DNA from: Marinomonas algarum
Lineage (GTDB): Bacteria; Pseudomonadota; Gammaproteobacteria; Pseudomonadales; Marinomonadaceae
Assembly: GCF_020532605.1 (NCBI RefSeq)
Contig: NZ_JAJATW010000024.1
Span: forward strand, 1 to 41,114
Reading direction: 5' to 3'
Length of the DNA stretch: 41,114 nt
Below are positions 1 to 8,900 of the stretch, piece by piece. The translations under genes and the position numbers were made by a program. Position 1 is the first letter of the stretch; each line of letters begins with the position of its first letter. Under the pieces are notes generated by a model. That model saw nothing but the letters and a program-made list of their open reading frames with translations. It searched no databases and had not been told where the DNA came from.

Positions 1-318
1 CCAGAGTGCATTTTTCAAATAAGCGGGTGGCTCAAGCTCTGGGTGATACTGCTTCATTTTTCTGCTGCTTACACCTTTTAAGCTGTTCACTAACTTCGTA
101 AGCTGAACTTTTGGTGGGTAATTTATCAAAATATGAACGTGATCTGACTCGCCGTTAAACTCTTTCAGTTCAACCTCAAAATCATTGCAAACGCTTCTAA
201 AAATCCCCTCTAGGGTAGTCAAATGAGCCCCTGAAAACACCTTTCCTCTGTACTTTGTTGAGAACACCAAGTGCGCGTGAAGATCAAACGCGCAATGTCT
301 ACCTTTACGTATTTGCAT
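1..318 (-). CDS. tnpA: IS200/IS605-family Y1 transposase TnpA (3' end outside window)
   Basis: This is a single-strand transposase of the HUH/Y1 family, which cuts and joins the subterminal hairpin ends of IS200/IS605 elements. It reads from an ATG at 318 leftward without a stop to base 1, so 106 codons are visible of a family length near 140. The N-terminus (HCAFDLHAHLVFSTKYRGKV) is typical of the family. The metal-binding HUH motif is His60-Val-His62 in SDHVHILI, followed by the usual PPK and LKGVSSR motifs at residues 68-86. The catalytic tyrosine is expected in the missing part and cannot be assessed. The gene diverges from tnpB, with 65 bases between the start codons, as in IS605-type elements. 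Identification is firm; whether it is functional is unknown. Confidence 0.93.
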   Translation of the reverse strand, partial: MQIRKGRHCAFDLHAHLVFSTKYRGKVFSGAHLTTLEGIFRSVCNDFEVELKEFNGESDHVHILINYPPKVQLTKLVNSLKGVSSRKMKQYHPELEPPAYLKNALW

Positions 319-347
319 TTTACACCAATATGATAATTGTCTATAAT
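319..347 (+). promoter_or_regulatory. Putative sigma70 promoter of tnpB
   Basis: A TTTACA hexamer at 319-324 is separated by 17 bases from a perfect TATAAT at 342-347. Transcription would begin near 354, about 30 bases before the tnpB start. It is a sequence match only. Confidence 0.55.
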
Positions 348-355
348 TAGCTAAT

Positions 356-383
356 ATTATAGCGTTTTTTAGTAATACGCCAA
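356..383 (-). promoter_or_regulatory. Putative sigma70 promoter of tnpA
   Basis: On the minus strand TTGGCG (383-378) is followed after 16 bases by TATAAT (361-356). It would give a leader of about 30 bases ahead of the tnpA ATG. It lies back to back with the tnpB promoter, so the two may compete for polymerase. Confidence 0.4.
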
Positions 384-1562
384 TTGCTTAAAGCCACAAA
401 AGTACGCATCTATCCAACGACTGAGCAGGCTGATTTTTTAAATCAGCAGTTTGGCGCGGTGCGTTTCGCGTGGAATAAAGCTCTAAGCCTGAAAAACCAT
501 TTCTATCGGGTAAGACATCAGAATTTATCACCACTCAAAGACCTCAAGCCGCTTTTAGCAGTAGGCAAAAAAAGTCGTAAGTATGTGTGGCTCAAGCAGT
601 ATGATGCCATTGCCTTACAGCAAGCTGTGATCAACCTCGATAAAGCCTTTAAAAATTTCTTTGACCCAAAGCTGGCGACACGATTCCCCCGCTTTAAATC
701 CAAGCATGGCAAACAATCTAGTTATCACTGTACCAGCGTTGCGGTAGGTGAAAACTGGATTAAGGTGCCAAAATGCCGCCCCATTAAAGCCAAGGTTCAT
801 CGCCCCATTGAAGGTAGGATTAAGTCGATCACATTGACTCGCACAGCAACGGGTAAGTATTTTGCATCCATCTTGGTGGAAGATAAGCAAGAACATACCG
901 CAACACCGCAAGAGATCGAATCGAGCAGAATTACTGGAATAGACATAGGTTTAACGAACTTCGCCATACTCGATAGCGGAGAGAAAATTACCAACCCAAG
1001 GCATCTGAAAAAATCAGAAGCCAACCTAAGACGGAAGCAAAAAGCCTTATCGAGAGCGAAGAAGGGCTCCAGAAGCAGAGTGAAAGCGCGTTTACTGGTT
1101 GCCAAGGCGCATGAGTGCGTGGCCAATGCTCGAAATGATTTTCAGCACAAATTGTCCAAACAGATTATTGACAAAAACCAAGCGGTAGTTGTTGAGACAC
1201 TGAAAGTGAAAAACATGCTAAAGAACCACAAGTTAGCAAAGAATATATCGGATGCAGGCTGGTCATCATTCTTTGCAAAACTGGAATACAAGGCCAAACG
1301 ATCCGGCTGCCATTTGATCAAAATTGATCAATGGTATGCCAGTTCTAAAACCTGTCATTGCTGTGGTTATAAGGTAAAAGAAATGCCGTTATCGGTGCGC
1401 AAATGGGATTGCCCTAATTGCCACGAGAAAGACATAGATCGAGATATAAACGCAGCGATCAACATTCGCGCCCAAGGCGTTTTGAAAATGAAGGCGGAAG
1501 GGCTGTCCGTCTCTGCTAAGGGAGGCAAGCGTAAGTCTAGTGTAAGGCTAGCGGCTGCCTGA
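384..1562 (+). CDS. tnpB: TnpB, RNA-guided nuclease of IS200/IS605 element
   Basis: This 392-residue protein belongs to the TnpB family, the transposon-encoded relatives of Cas12 that use a right-end-derived omega RNA to cut target DNA. An N-terminal helix-turn-helix/OB-like region is followed by a RuvC-like nuclease. The first catalytic Asp is D187 in GIDIGL, the Glu is E271 in VVVETLKVKNM, and the last Asp lies in DIDRDINAA (D352/D354, most likely D354). A zinc ribbon with C324/C327 and C343/C346 lies between the last two. All key residues are present, so the enzyme is probably active. I chose the TTG at 384 because a stop (TAG, 360) lies just upstream in frame and the protein then starts MLKATKVRIYP, as usual for the family. 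The Shine-Dalgarno is weak. Confidence 0.95.
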   Translation: MLKATKVRIYPTTEQADFLNQQFGAVRFAWNKALSLKNHFYRVRHQNLSPLKDLKPLLAVGKKSRKYVWLKQYDAIALQQAVINLDKAFKNFFDPKLATRFPRFKSKHGKQSSYHCTSVAVGENWIKVPKCRPIKAKVHRPIEGRIKSITLTRTATGKYFASILVEDKQEHTATPQEIESSRITGIDIGLTNFAILDSGEKITNPRHLKKSEANLRRKQKALSRAKKGSRSRVKARLLVAKAHECVANARNDFQHKLSKQIIDKNQAVVVETLKVKNMLKNHKLAKNISDAGWSSFFAKLEYKAKRSGCHLIKIDQWYASSKTCHCCGYKVKEMPLSVRKWDCPNCHEKDIDRDINAAINIRAQGVLKMKAEGLSVSAKGGKRKSSVRLAAA

Positions 1563-1605
1563 GAACTTGGAAGCCCCTACATTTATGTAGGGGAGCAGTC
1601 ACGTA
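1450..1605 (+). ncRNA. Likely omega RNA (reRNA) overlapping the tnpB 3' end and IS right end
   Basis: In TnpB systems the guide RNA scaffold comes from the 3' end of tnpB plus the element's right end, and the guide is the flanking host sequence. Here the tnpB tail, the 1574-1593 hairpin and the following GAGCAGTCAC fit that arrangement. The boundaries are estimates; only the hairpin is directly visible. Confidence 0.45.
1574..1593 (+). repeat. Right-end hairpin of the IS200/IS605 element
   Basis: A perfect inverted repeat with arms CCCCTACA and TGTAGGGG around TTTA begins 12 bases after the tnpB stop. IS200/IS605 elements lack long terminal inverted repeats and carry such subterminal hairpins, which TnpA recognises. 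The exact right cleavage site, probably within 1594-1610, cannot be fixed without an empty-site comparison. Confidence 0.7.
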
Positions 1606-1610
1606 AGAGT

Positions 1611-1650
1611 AAAAGAATTCGTAGCATGACGCACTGATCATGCTACGAAA
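1611..1650 (-). terminator. Rho-independent terminator of the sapC-like gene
   Basis: Bases 1618-1629 and 1638-1649 form a perfect 12-bp stem with an 8-base loop. On the minus strand the stem is followed by TTCTTTT (1617-1611). It lies 34 bases beyond the stop codon of the minus-strand gene, as expected for an intrinsic terminator. Confidence 0.75.
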
Positions 1651-1682
1651 GAAATTCATAACTCTAAGTCGATTATATCCAC

Positions 1683-2435
1683 TTACTGAAGGTTAGTTTC
1701 CGCTTCAGCACTTGCTGGGCTTTCAATCGCGTTAACACCTTGTTTAAGAAGAGCTAGACGCTCAATCTGTGACAATGATGTTAGGTGAGAAAAAATTGGA
1801 GCCAAATAGCGTTTTTCTTTGATATCAAGGAATTTCTTGTCTGATAAATTATTCAAGCGCTCTTCATTGATAACGTAACAACCCGTTACATTTTTGATTT
1901 GATCTGCTGCACGAACACGCATGTTCAGAGGAGTAAACAAGTTGTTTTCGGCTAGGAAGTGACAAAAAGCTTTAGTGAACGCTTCCATTTGTTGTAACTC
2001 GCCAAGGTAGCGTTTTACATTTTCAATGACTTCTGTTGGTTGACCTTCTTCGTTAAACAAAGGTTGACCTTCTTCCGTTCCAACATACTCACTGTCTTCG
2101 TCTACACAGACTGTGAAGCTATCTTGGTCTGGATTCTTTGCCAGTGCAAAAGGATAGCGACGAATGATCGCAGGAACGTATGACGCTTGCCATTTTCCAT
2201 CTTCACCAACGAACAGGTTTTCACCAGCATCAAGACTAAGCAAAGTCACAGGGCGGAATTCGTCTTGTGCTTTGTCTTCCAAGAAAACAATAGGGTAAAC
2301 CGATGCCGCACGTACAAATTCGTGAACCATGACAGAGGCAATGTGAAAATTGCTAGCAAAGCCAAAATTTTCGATAGGTTTGACTTTGAAATTAGCGTGT
2401 TGCTCTTTGTTTATAGGTGTTAATTTGCTGAACAT
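1683..2435 (-). CDS. SapC-family protein
   Basis: This 250-residue protein matches the SapC family, named after a Campylobacter S-layer-associated gene and widespread as a single-domain protein in aquatic proteobacteria. Its biochemical role is not established. Family hallmarks visible are the early VHEFVRAASVYPIVFLED block (residues about 38-55), GENLFVGEDGKWQASYVPA with IIRRYPFAL (about 72-98), and an acidic stretch with the repeated phrase EEGQPLF/EEGQPTE (about 121-134). There is no signal peptide or membrane segment, so it looks cytoplasmic. The ATG at 2435 has a good Shine-Dalgarno (TAAGGA, 2448-2443). It is divergently transcribed from the giant surface-protein gene, 412 bases apart, which suggests shared control or function (inference). 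Family membership is confident; function is unknown. Confidence 0.88.
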   Translation of the reverse strand: MFSKLTPINKEQHANFKVKPIENFGFASNFHIASVMVHEFVRAASVYPIVFLEDKAQDEFRPVTLLSLDAGENLFVGEDGKWQASYVPAIIRRYPFALAKNPDQDSFTVCVDEDSEYVGTEEGQPLFNEEGQPTEVIENVKRYLGELQQMEAFTKAFCHFLAENNLFTPLNMRVRAADQIKNVTGCYVINEERLNNLSDKKFLDIKEKRYLAPIFSHLTSLSQIERLALLKQGVNAIESPASAEAETNLQ

Positions 2436-2650
2436 ATTTTTTCCTTAATTCATGAAAATTTTGACGAATACTACAATTTACAATCGTATTTAACACGTTA
2501 TTTTTTGTGTTTTGAATGCGTTGTTAAACCAATAATATGCCACTATTTTTGGAAATGCGACACTCTAAAGTCAGTATTTTTGCGGCTTAGCACGCTTTTT
2601 ACATTACTTACAAAAATTAACATTGCATGTGGTAAAAGAGACATTAATGG

Positions 2651-2680
2651 TATATCTCCTAGTGTAAATAAGGAGCTATA
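2651..2680 (+). promoter_or_regulatory. Hairpin sequestering the leader-ORF Shine-Dalgarno
   Basis: TATATCTCCT (2651-2660) pairs with AGGAGCTATA (2671-2680) with one mismatch around a 10-base loop. The AAGGAG ribosome site (2670-2675) of the leader ORF at 2681 is inside the 3' arm. In RNA this would hide the site; in DNA the same symmetry could be an operator. Confidence 0.5.
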
Positions 2681-2719
2681 ATGGATTATATTTATTCTAA
2701 TTTTATACAGTTTCTTTGA
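2681..2719 (+). CDS. Putative 12-residue leader peptide
   Basis: ATG at 2681 follows a near-ideal AAGGAG with 5 bases spacing and encodes MDYIYSNFIQFL, then TGA at 2717-2719. It is too short to assign to a family and is rich in aromatic residues (two Tyr, two Phe). It ends 128 bases before the giant gene's ATG, and a perfect hairpin lies between. This layout suits a translated upstream leader that senses ribosome progress, but a chance ORF is possible. The strong ribosome site is the main support. Confidence 0.4.
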   Translation: MDYIYSNFIQFL

Positions 2720-2756
2720 AAGATTTGAGTTATTTAGCCACTGCCTTTGTCTGCAA

Positions 2757-2783
2757 CATCACTCTTTGAACAAAAGAGTGATG
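2757..2783 (+). promoter_or_regulatory. Perfect 11-bp hairpin in the giant gene's 5' leader
   Basis: CATCACTCTTT (2757-2767) and AAAGAGTGATG (2773-2783) form an uninterrupted stem with the loop GAACA. No U-tract follows, so it is not a standard terminator. It lies 38 bases after the leader ORF and 65 bases before the giant gene's start. It could stabilise the transcript, act as an alternative structure with the upstream hairpin, or bind a dimeric regulator as DNA. Confidence 0.55.
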
Positions 2784-2847
2784 GTTGAACGTTAGCCAGT
2801 TGTTCGATATCAAACTTGAAAGAAATCTACACTAGGAAGGTTGCCAT

Positions 2848-2940
2848 ATGTTTGCCAAGCCAAAGTTATTAGCTCAATTTGTGAAGAATGCTTTTAAAGT
2901 CGAAGCGCTTGAGTCGCGCATTCTTTTATCGGGTGACCCA
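2848..2940 (+). other. LEPR-XLL-type N-terminal domain of the giant protein
   Basis: Residues 1-31 hold a basic amphipathic start (K4, K6, K13, K17) followed by VEALESRILLSGDP. The family consensus is LEPR-x-LL followed by S(A/G)D; here Ser23 replaces the usual Pro. The motif is known at the N-terminus of very long repetitive proteins; a sorting or processing role is suspected but not proven. Confidence 0.85.
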
Positions 2941-5900
2941 GTATTTGGTGCCATGCAAGTAGCAAGCACGAGATTACTAGAGCCTAATAGTCCACTCGAT
3001 GCTTTCTCTGAGCAGTATACCTTGGCAAGCTTCCAACAACTGAATCAGTCAGCGTCACAGCAAGCCTCTATATACGAACAACCAGAAGCAGATTCTGATT
3101 TCCAAGTAGGTGAGACGCCATTTAATATGGCTAACATCACAACGGATATGTACATAAGTGGTGGTGACTTTGTTATAGGGCAGAATGAGGTCTTGGGTGG
3201 CAGTGGCGCCGCCAACCTTAATGTGATTAATTCGGGTGAGTTGTCTCCAGGTTATTCCCCTGGCACACAAAGCTTTGATAGTTTAACTAACACCGATGAT
3301 TCAGCGATTACGATTGAGCTCGCCGGTCTTTTAGCTGGCAGTGAATACGATCAGATCAATGTGGCGAATAACTTAGTGTTTGATGGGAAAATGTCCATTG
3401 AATTGTTAAATGGCTATAAACCCTCTGTTGGTGATGAGTTCACTATCATGACATACGGCACCTCTTCAGGTGCTTTCGATACTATAGAGGGGTTGGCGGT
3501 TGCTGGAACGGACTTGTACTTTGATGTTGAGCAGACTGCAACTGAACTAAAACTTGTAACAAAAGCCATTGATACAGGCTCTACTTTTTTAAGTGAGATT
3601 TTAGGAACTGAGCAGCAAAACACCTATGGCGAACTGCTTAACATCGATTATTTTAACTCTTCGGCTTCCTACTCTTTCACTGGTGATTTATCCTTCTCTG
3701 GATTTGATATAAACGGCGATATTTCAATAAGCCGCACAACCAATCTCTCCCTTCTAGATCCTCAAAATATTTCTACTTCATTCGATATTTGGAACTTAAA
3801 CATAGATGGCGGCAGCGCAAGCTTTGCTGTGGATGATATGTTCACATTGGATATTGAAGACTTTGATTTAGGAATTAGCTACTTAACGACGTCAGATTTG
3901 GCAGACAATCGCAGCTGGTTTTATGCGGATGCGACTGCAGCTACGGCTAAATCGAGTGTGGCTGATGAAGTCAGTGTGAGCTTTGATGGCTTAAGTGTGT
4001 CCTATGGGCAGGCTATTCATGATGGCAATGATGATCTGTTGGATTTAAGTGGTAACCCTATTTCTGTGGGTGGTTTCACACAAAATTACAGCGAGAAAGA
4101 AGCCTTTTTAACGTTGGATGGTCATGCAAGTATCGATGTGGCCGAGCAGACATTAACCGCCGATGCTTTGATGTCGATTAATCCAATATTGCGAGATGAA
4201 GTTCAAGTCGCCATCCAAAATGGTGACATTGACATGGCCGTTGGTGAAGGGTCTTCTGGTCTGTCATTGTCTTTAGATGGAATCGAAGGTGCTTTACTTA
4301 TTGACAATCGAGGCTTAGCAGGTGCTTTGACAGTCAATACACTTGATTTGGCGAAGCTTGATGGTACTGCCTTACCAGGTATTCTGATCGATGAAGTGAA
4401 CGAGGTTGACTTAAGATTTAATACGATGGGAGAGTCAGTCAAAGAGACCATAGGTGATTTCTCCTTAGACTTCTCTGACTCTATGTATCATGACTTTTTT
4501 GCAGTAGAGGCAGATTTAGCGCTTAGCTTGTCCCAAGGTAGTGCAGCTTATCGCCTTTCTGGACAGTTTGGCTTTACACAAAGCCAATTGGAAATCGTTG
4601 AAGGTCAAGGTGTTCAAGATGTCTTGCTGTTATCTCTTACAGAGGGCGAAACGTCTTTAACCGCCGGCGATGATTCTGCTGGCGCTATGGTGCGTTTTTC
4701 TGGGTTAGAGGGTGCTGCTTTAATCACTAATATTACCGGTGAGTTCGGTGCTGTCGGTAGTATGAAAGTAGGTGATATTAGCCTAACAAAAGCCGATGGT
4801 GTAACGCCATTAGTGGCAGGTATGAGCGTGTTGCCATTAAGCTTACCTTTCAATTTTAACCTTTTTGATCTAGATCCCAATTTATCTATTTCGACTGAAA
4901 TGGATAATTTTGTTTTCCCAAATATAGACCTTCAAGATCTTTCTCTTGATTTTGATCTTTCAAACCAAGGCTTTTCTATTTATGGTGATGTTGGCTTTAG
5001 TATCGCTGACACCTTTGAATTTAATGGCGAAGTAGGCTTCTCCAAATTAGGCGAAGAAATCATTGTTCTTGGTGAAGATGTATTAGCTTTGTTTGGTTTA
5101 GGTGACTTTTATGCCGGTGTCACCGATGGAGACCTTGCCTTACTGCTAAAAAGCGACTCAACCATCGCTTTGGATGTTTCAGGTAACCTTGTACTCGAAG
5201 GTGCCGGTTTTATTACCGATACAGTTTGGGCGGATTCTGCTCGTTTTCAATACAATACCAGCCTTACAGATTACAGCGAAACCAACCGTGAGCTAACCGT
5301 TGGTGATTTAACCTCCAACCTAACCATGGCCGCCGGTGCCATTGGTTCGCCTTTCATGGCACTTAATGTGACAGGTTTCCGTGCCAATATTGAGGGAGCA
5401 GTCGGCTTATCAGGTGATTTCAGTTTCACTCGTCAAGTGATCAATAGTACGAACGCTATGATGATGACAGGTAGCAACGTAACCGCCTATCTTGGTACCA
5501 GTGACGTTAATGCTCGTGTTTCAGACGCTGATTTGGCTATGGTGATTTTTGAAGCCAGTGAAACATCCACTACCTATGCTCTGTATGCTTCTGGTGTGGC
5601 CACACTGGTTGGCGTTACGGATGTGACATTAAGTGGTACTTTTGAGCTCTACTACAATCGAACAGGGTTACAAACAGTCGACTTTGGTAATGTAATTGGT
5701 GTAATTGATTACGGCACAAGCAGTGACTACACCTCTTTACGATCCAGTGATCTTGACGTCAGTGTTGCAGACTTTTTTGCGGTGCAAGGGGGGTTTGCGA
5801 TCGAAAGCAAAACAACGAATGTGACCTTGTCAGACGGTCAAGAGGTTGAAGTAGAGCTGCTAACACTGGGTACATCGAACGTTTCAGCGTTTGTTGGGTT

Positions 5901-8900
5901 AAATAATAATACCAGTGATGCATTAGGGTTTGACTTAACCGGTGCAGACATGGCGTTAGCGCTAATGACGGACGCCAGCAACGATCAACGTCAGTGGATG
6001 GCATTGCAATCTAGTGTGACCAGTGCGGCATTCGTCGGTGTTGATGGTTTGATGGTTTCAGCAGACAGCTTGTCTGTTGCTATTAACCGTAATTTGAGTT
6101 CACAAGGTGAACCTGTCGCTCAGCCAGATTTAGTCTTGGATACTATTTTAACGCTGAATACAGACCTTACTAGTGGCGAATTAGTCTTTGAATACTTGGC
6201 TCAGCAAGCGTTCGTTGTCGTTGCAGCAAACCGTTCAAACAGTGTTATTCGTAATGACATCAAAAACAAATTGGAAGCCTTACTAACACAAGCGGGTGTG
6301 GCGGATGTTGATGGCAACATCCGAGTAACGGGCACTCAGGATGCAGGCTTTATCATCACTTTTGGTGGCGAGCTGTCGGGAGTGGATTATTCTGGGTTGT
6401 TGGTTAGTAATAGACTTCCCGATGTGATTACGAATGTGACTGAAGTAACACAGGGTCAAGAGGCCTATGAAGATGTTACTTTTGATGCGGTATCTCAAAA
6501 TGCGCAGTACAAGCTGAGCATAGAAGCAAGCGAAGGAACCCTCACTCTTGTGTATGGTCAACAGTCCGTTGATATTGAAATAACGACTGCCATGACAGAC
6601 GCTGGATGGGTGTCCGAACTTACTCAAAAAATTGCCTCCTTTGATGCAATCGGTAATGGCAATGTGACGGTTTCTGGTACGCGTGCTGCTGGGTTCGTGG
6701 TTGAGTTTGTTGGCGATTTGCAAGGTAAAGCTGTGAGCGGCCTAACCGCCAAACTCGTTGTGCCAAGCTACACGACAACGACACAGACAGTCACTTCAGG
6801 TGGTGTTGTCGTAACGGGCACGACGTCCACCGGCAGTAATGTGCGTGAAGTGCAAAAGCTGCAGTTCTCAGGCTCAACAGGCAGTTTTAGAACCTATACG
6901 TTATCCATGGATGGCACTTCTTTAGGCAGTTTGATTTTCACACCAAGCAATATCAGTAACAACGCGCTTAAATTACAAGAAGCGTTTGATAGTGCGTTGG
7001 GTAAAAATGCGGTTTATGTGTCTTTTGATAAAAAATCTACCTCAAAAGACCCTGCTTATTTCCTTCGTTTCGGTGGTGAATACGCGTTTCAGGAGCTCTC
7101 TTTAGTAGAAGTAACAGCTACAAATGGCGTTAATGTCACTATCAGTTCATCGACAAAAGGGTCAGCGAAAACCACCACGATGACGACTGAAAACGTGAAT
7201 GAAGTGCAAAATGTACAGTTTGCCGATGATGCTAAGGGGCAGTTAACACTGTCTATGAGTGTTGATGGCAAGTCATACACGACAAAGAGTCTTGATTTTT
7301 CAGCCACGGCAACCGATTTAGAGAGTGCCATAGAAAGTGCTTTTAATGCAGACTTTCCATCCGCTGATGTGCAAGTTGTTGTCACGGATGGCAACTGGCA
7401 AGTGACCTTTGCTGGTGATTTGAGTGGTAAAGATGTTTCTTCTATTACGACCCATGTTGCGCCGTTGTCAGGTTCCGTTGAACTTGATCTACAGCAAGAA
7501 GGCTTAGTTCGCGATGTGGCTATAACATCGACTGCGCCTGCGGTGTCTGAAACACAACGATTGACCGTAGAAACGCAAGCAAACGGTACGTTTACGTTAA
7601 GTTTGACCCATGCCGGAACGACTTACACTACGGCAGATTTATCATTCGCTGATGCTAACTCTGACACGATCACAACCGCTTTAGAAACTGCATTGTCCGA
7701 TATTACCGGTGCAGCAATCGGTGTGGAAAAACACGACGATGGTGTTTGGGATATTACCTTTGGTGGAACACTCAGTGGCGTTGATTTAGATCTGTTAAGT
7801 GTGAGTTATGCTTACCAAGCCGTCAGCACTGAGCTTGTTGTTACTCAACAGGGTGCTGTTGTCGCTCAAGACGATTTGATTGGCGATGTTGATCCTAATT
7901 TAGTAGTGGATTTTGCCATCTCTGAACTGGAAGTGATCACCGGCATTGATGCGAGCTACACGCTTGATTTGGATGGTTCTCGTGGCGAAATGACGACGAT
8001 CGCGGCCAACCTGACCCTCGATGTATTTGGCTTCGTCCAAGTAGCCGGTGGTTTCTACATAGACAAAGCCATCAGTACCGTAAAAGATGCGGATGGCAAT
8101 GATATCGGTGTCGACCAATTAGTTATAGCAGGCGGTTCTGTAGATGCCTTCGCGGGTGTCAATGGCGGATCAGATGATCAAATTGGCTTGCAGCTGACAG
8201 AGACAGACTTTGTTTTAGGTCTGTTTTCTGAGCGTAATGCAGAGGGCGAGACACGTCAGTGGACGGCTCTACAAGCCAGTGCAGGGTCACTGAGCCTGGA
8301 GGGGATTGATCCTATTACCATGGCGGGTAGCAATATTGCGGTGAATGTAAACCGTAGTAGTGCTGTCGATGGCTCTGTTCTGGACTTTTCTGGTGAAAAC
8401 GCTATTACAGCAGAGATTGTTCCAGGGATTGAGGTTGATCTTGATTTAGCGGGTAATAAAGGGGCGCTCTTAGAAGTTACTTCCACTATTGAAATGGATG
8501 TGGCGGGATTTGTCGGAGTATCGGGTGATTTTGCGTTTTCACAAGTAACAACCGATGATCAAACGCAGTTGCTCGTGATTGGACAAGATGCAACGGCACG
8601 TTTAGAAGCTGGATCGGCCTATGTAGGTGTTTCTGGCGCAGATTTTGGTCTCATCGCGGATGATCAAGGTACTCTAGCATTTGAATTGCAAAACGGTGCT
8701 TTTGCTGCTGGCATTGATGGTTTAGGTGGCTTTGGTGCAGACAGCACTATTATCCAATACACCAATGCAACCACGTCAATTGAAGCGAATACAACCTTAA
8801 ACATTGCTGAAGCCGAATACACTTTTTCAACAGCCATTGATGCTGAGACAGTAGGCTTTGGTGTAGAGGGCTTCAGCGCCAATGTAGCGGATTTTGTCAG

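Larger units (their letters stand above)
2436..2847. promoter_or_regulatory. Divergent intergenic region between the sapC-like gene and the giant gene
   Basis: This AT-rich 412-base gap must hold the promoters of both neighbours, but I see no hexamer pair good enough to call. The left half (2436-2640) shows nothing further beyond the sapC-like ribosome site. The right half contains a leader ORF with a hairpin over its ribosome site, a second perfect hairpin, and the giant gene's own Shine-Dalgarno AGGAAGG (2834-2840). Confidence 0.6.

Noticed and set aside
518..1126. Minus-strand ORFs opposite tnpB
   Set aside because: tnpB is clearly the real gene here, with complete motifs; the antisense frames resemble nothing.
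2461..2489. TTGACG hexamer considered as a -35 box for the giant gene
   Set aside because: At the right distance there is only TCGTAT, a poor -10 box, and it lies nearly 390 bases before the start codon.
2757..2783. Perfect hairpin considered as a transcription terminator or attenuator
   Set aside because: No U-run follows the stem, so an intrinsic terminator is not supported. It is kept only as a structured leader element.
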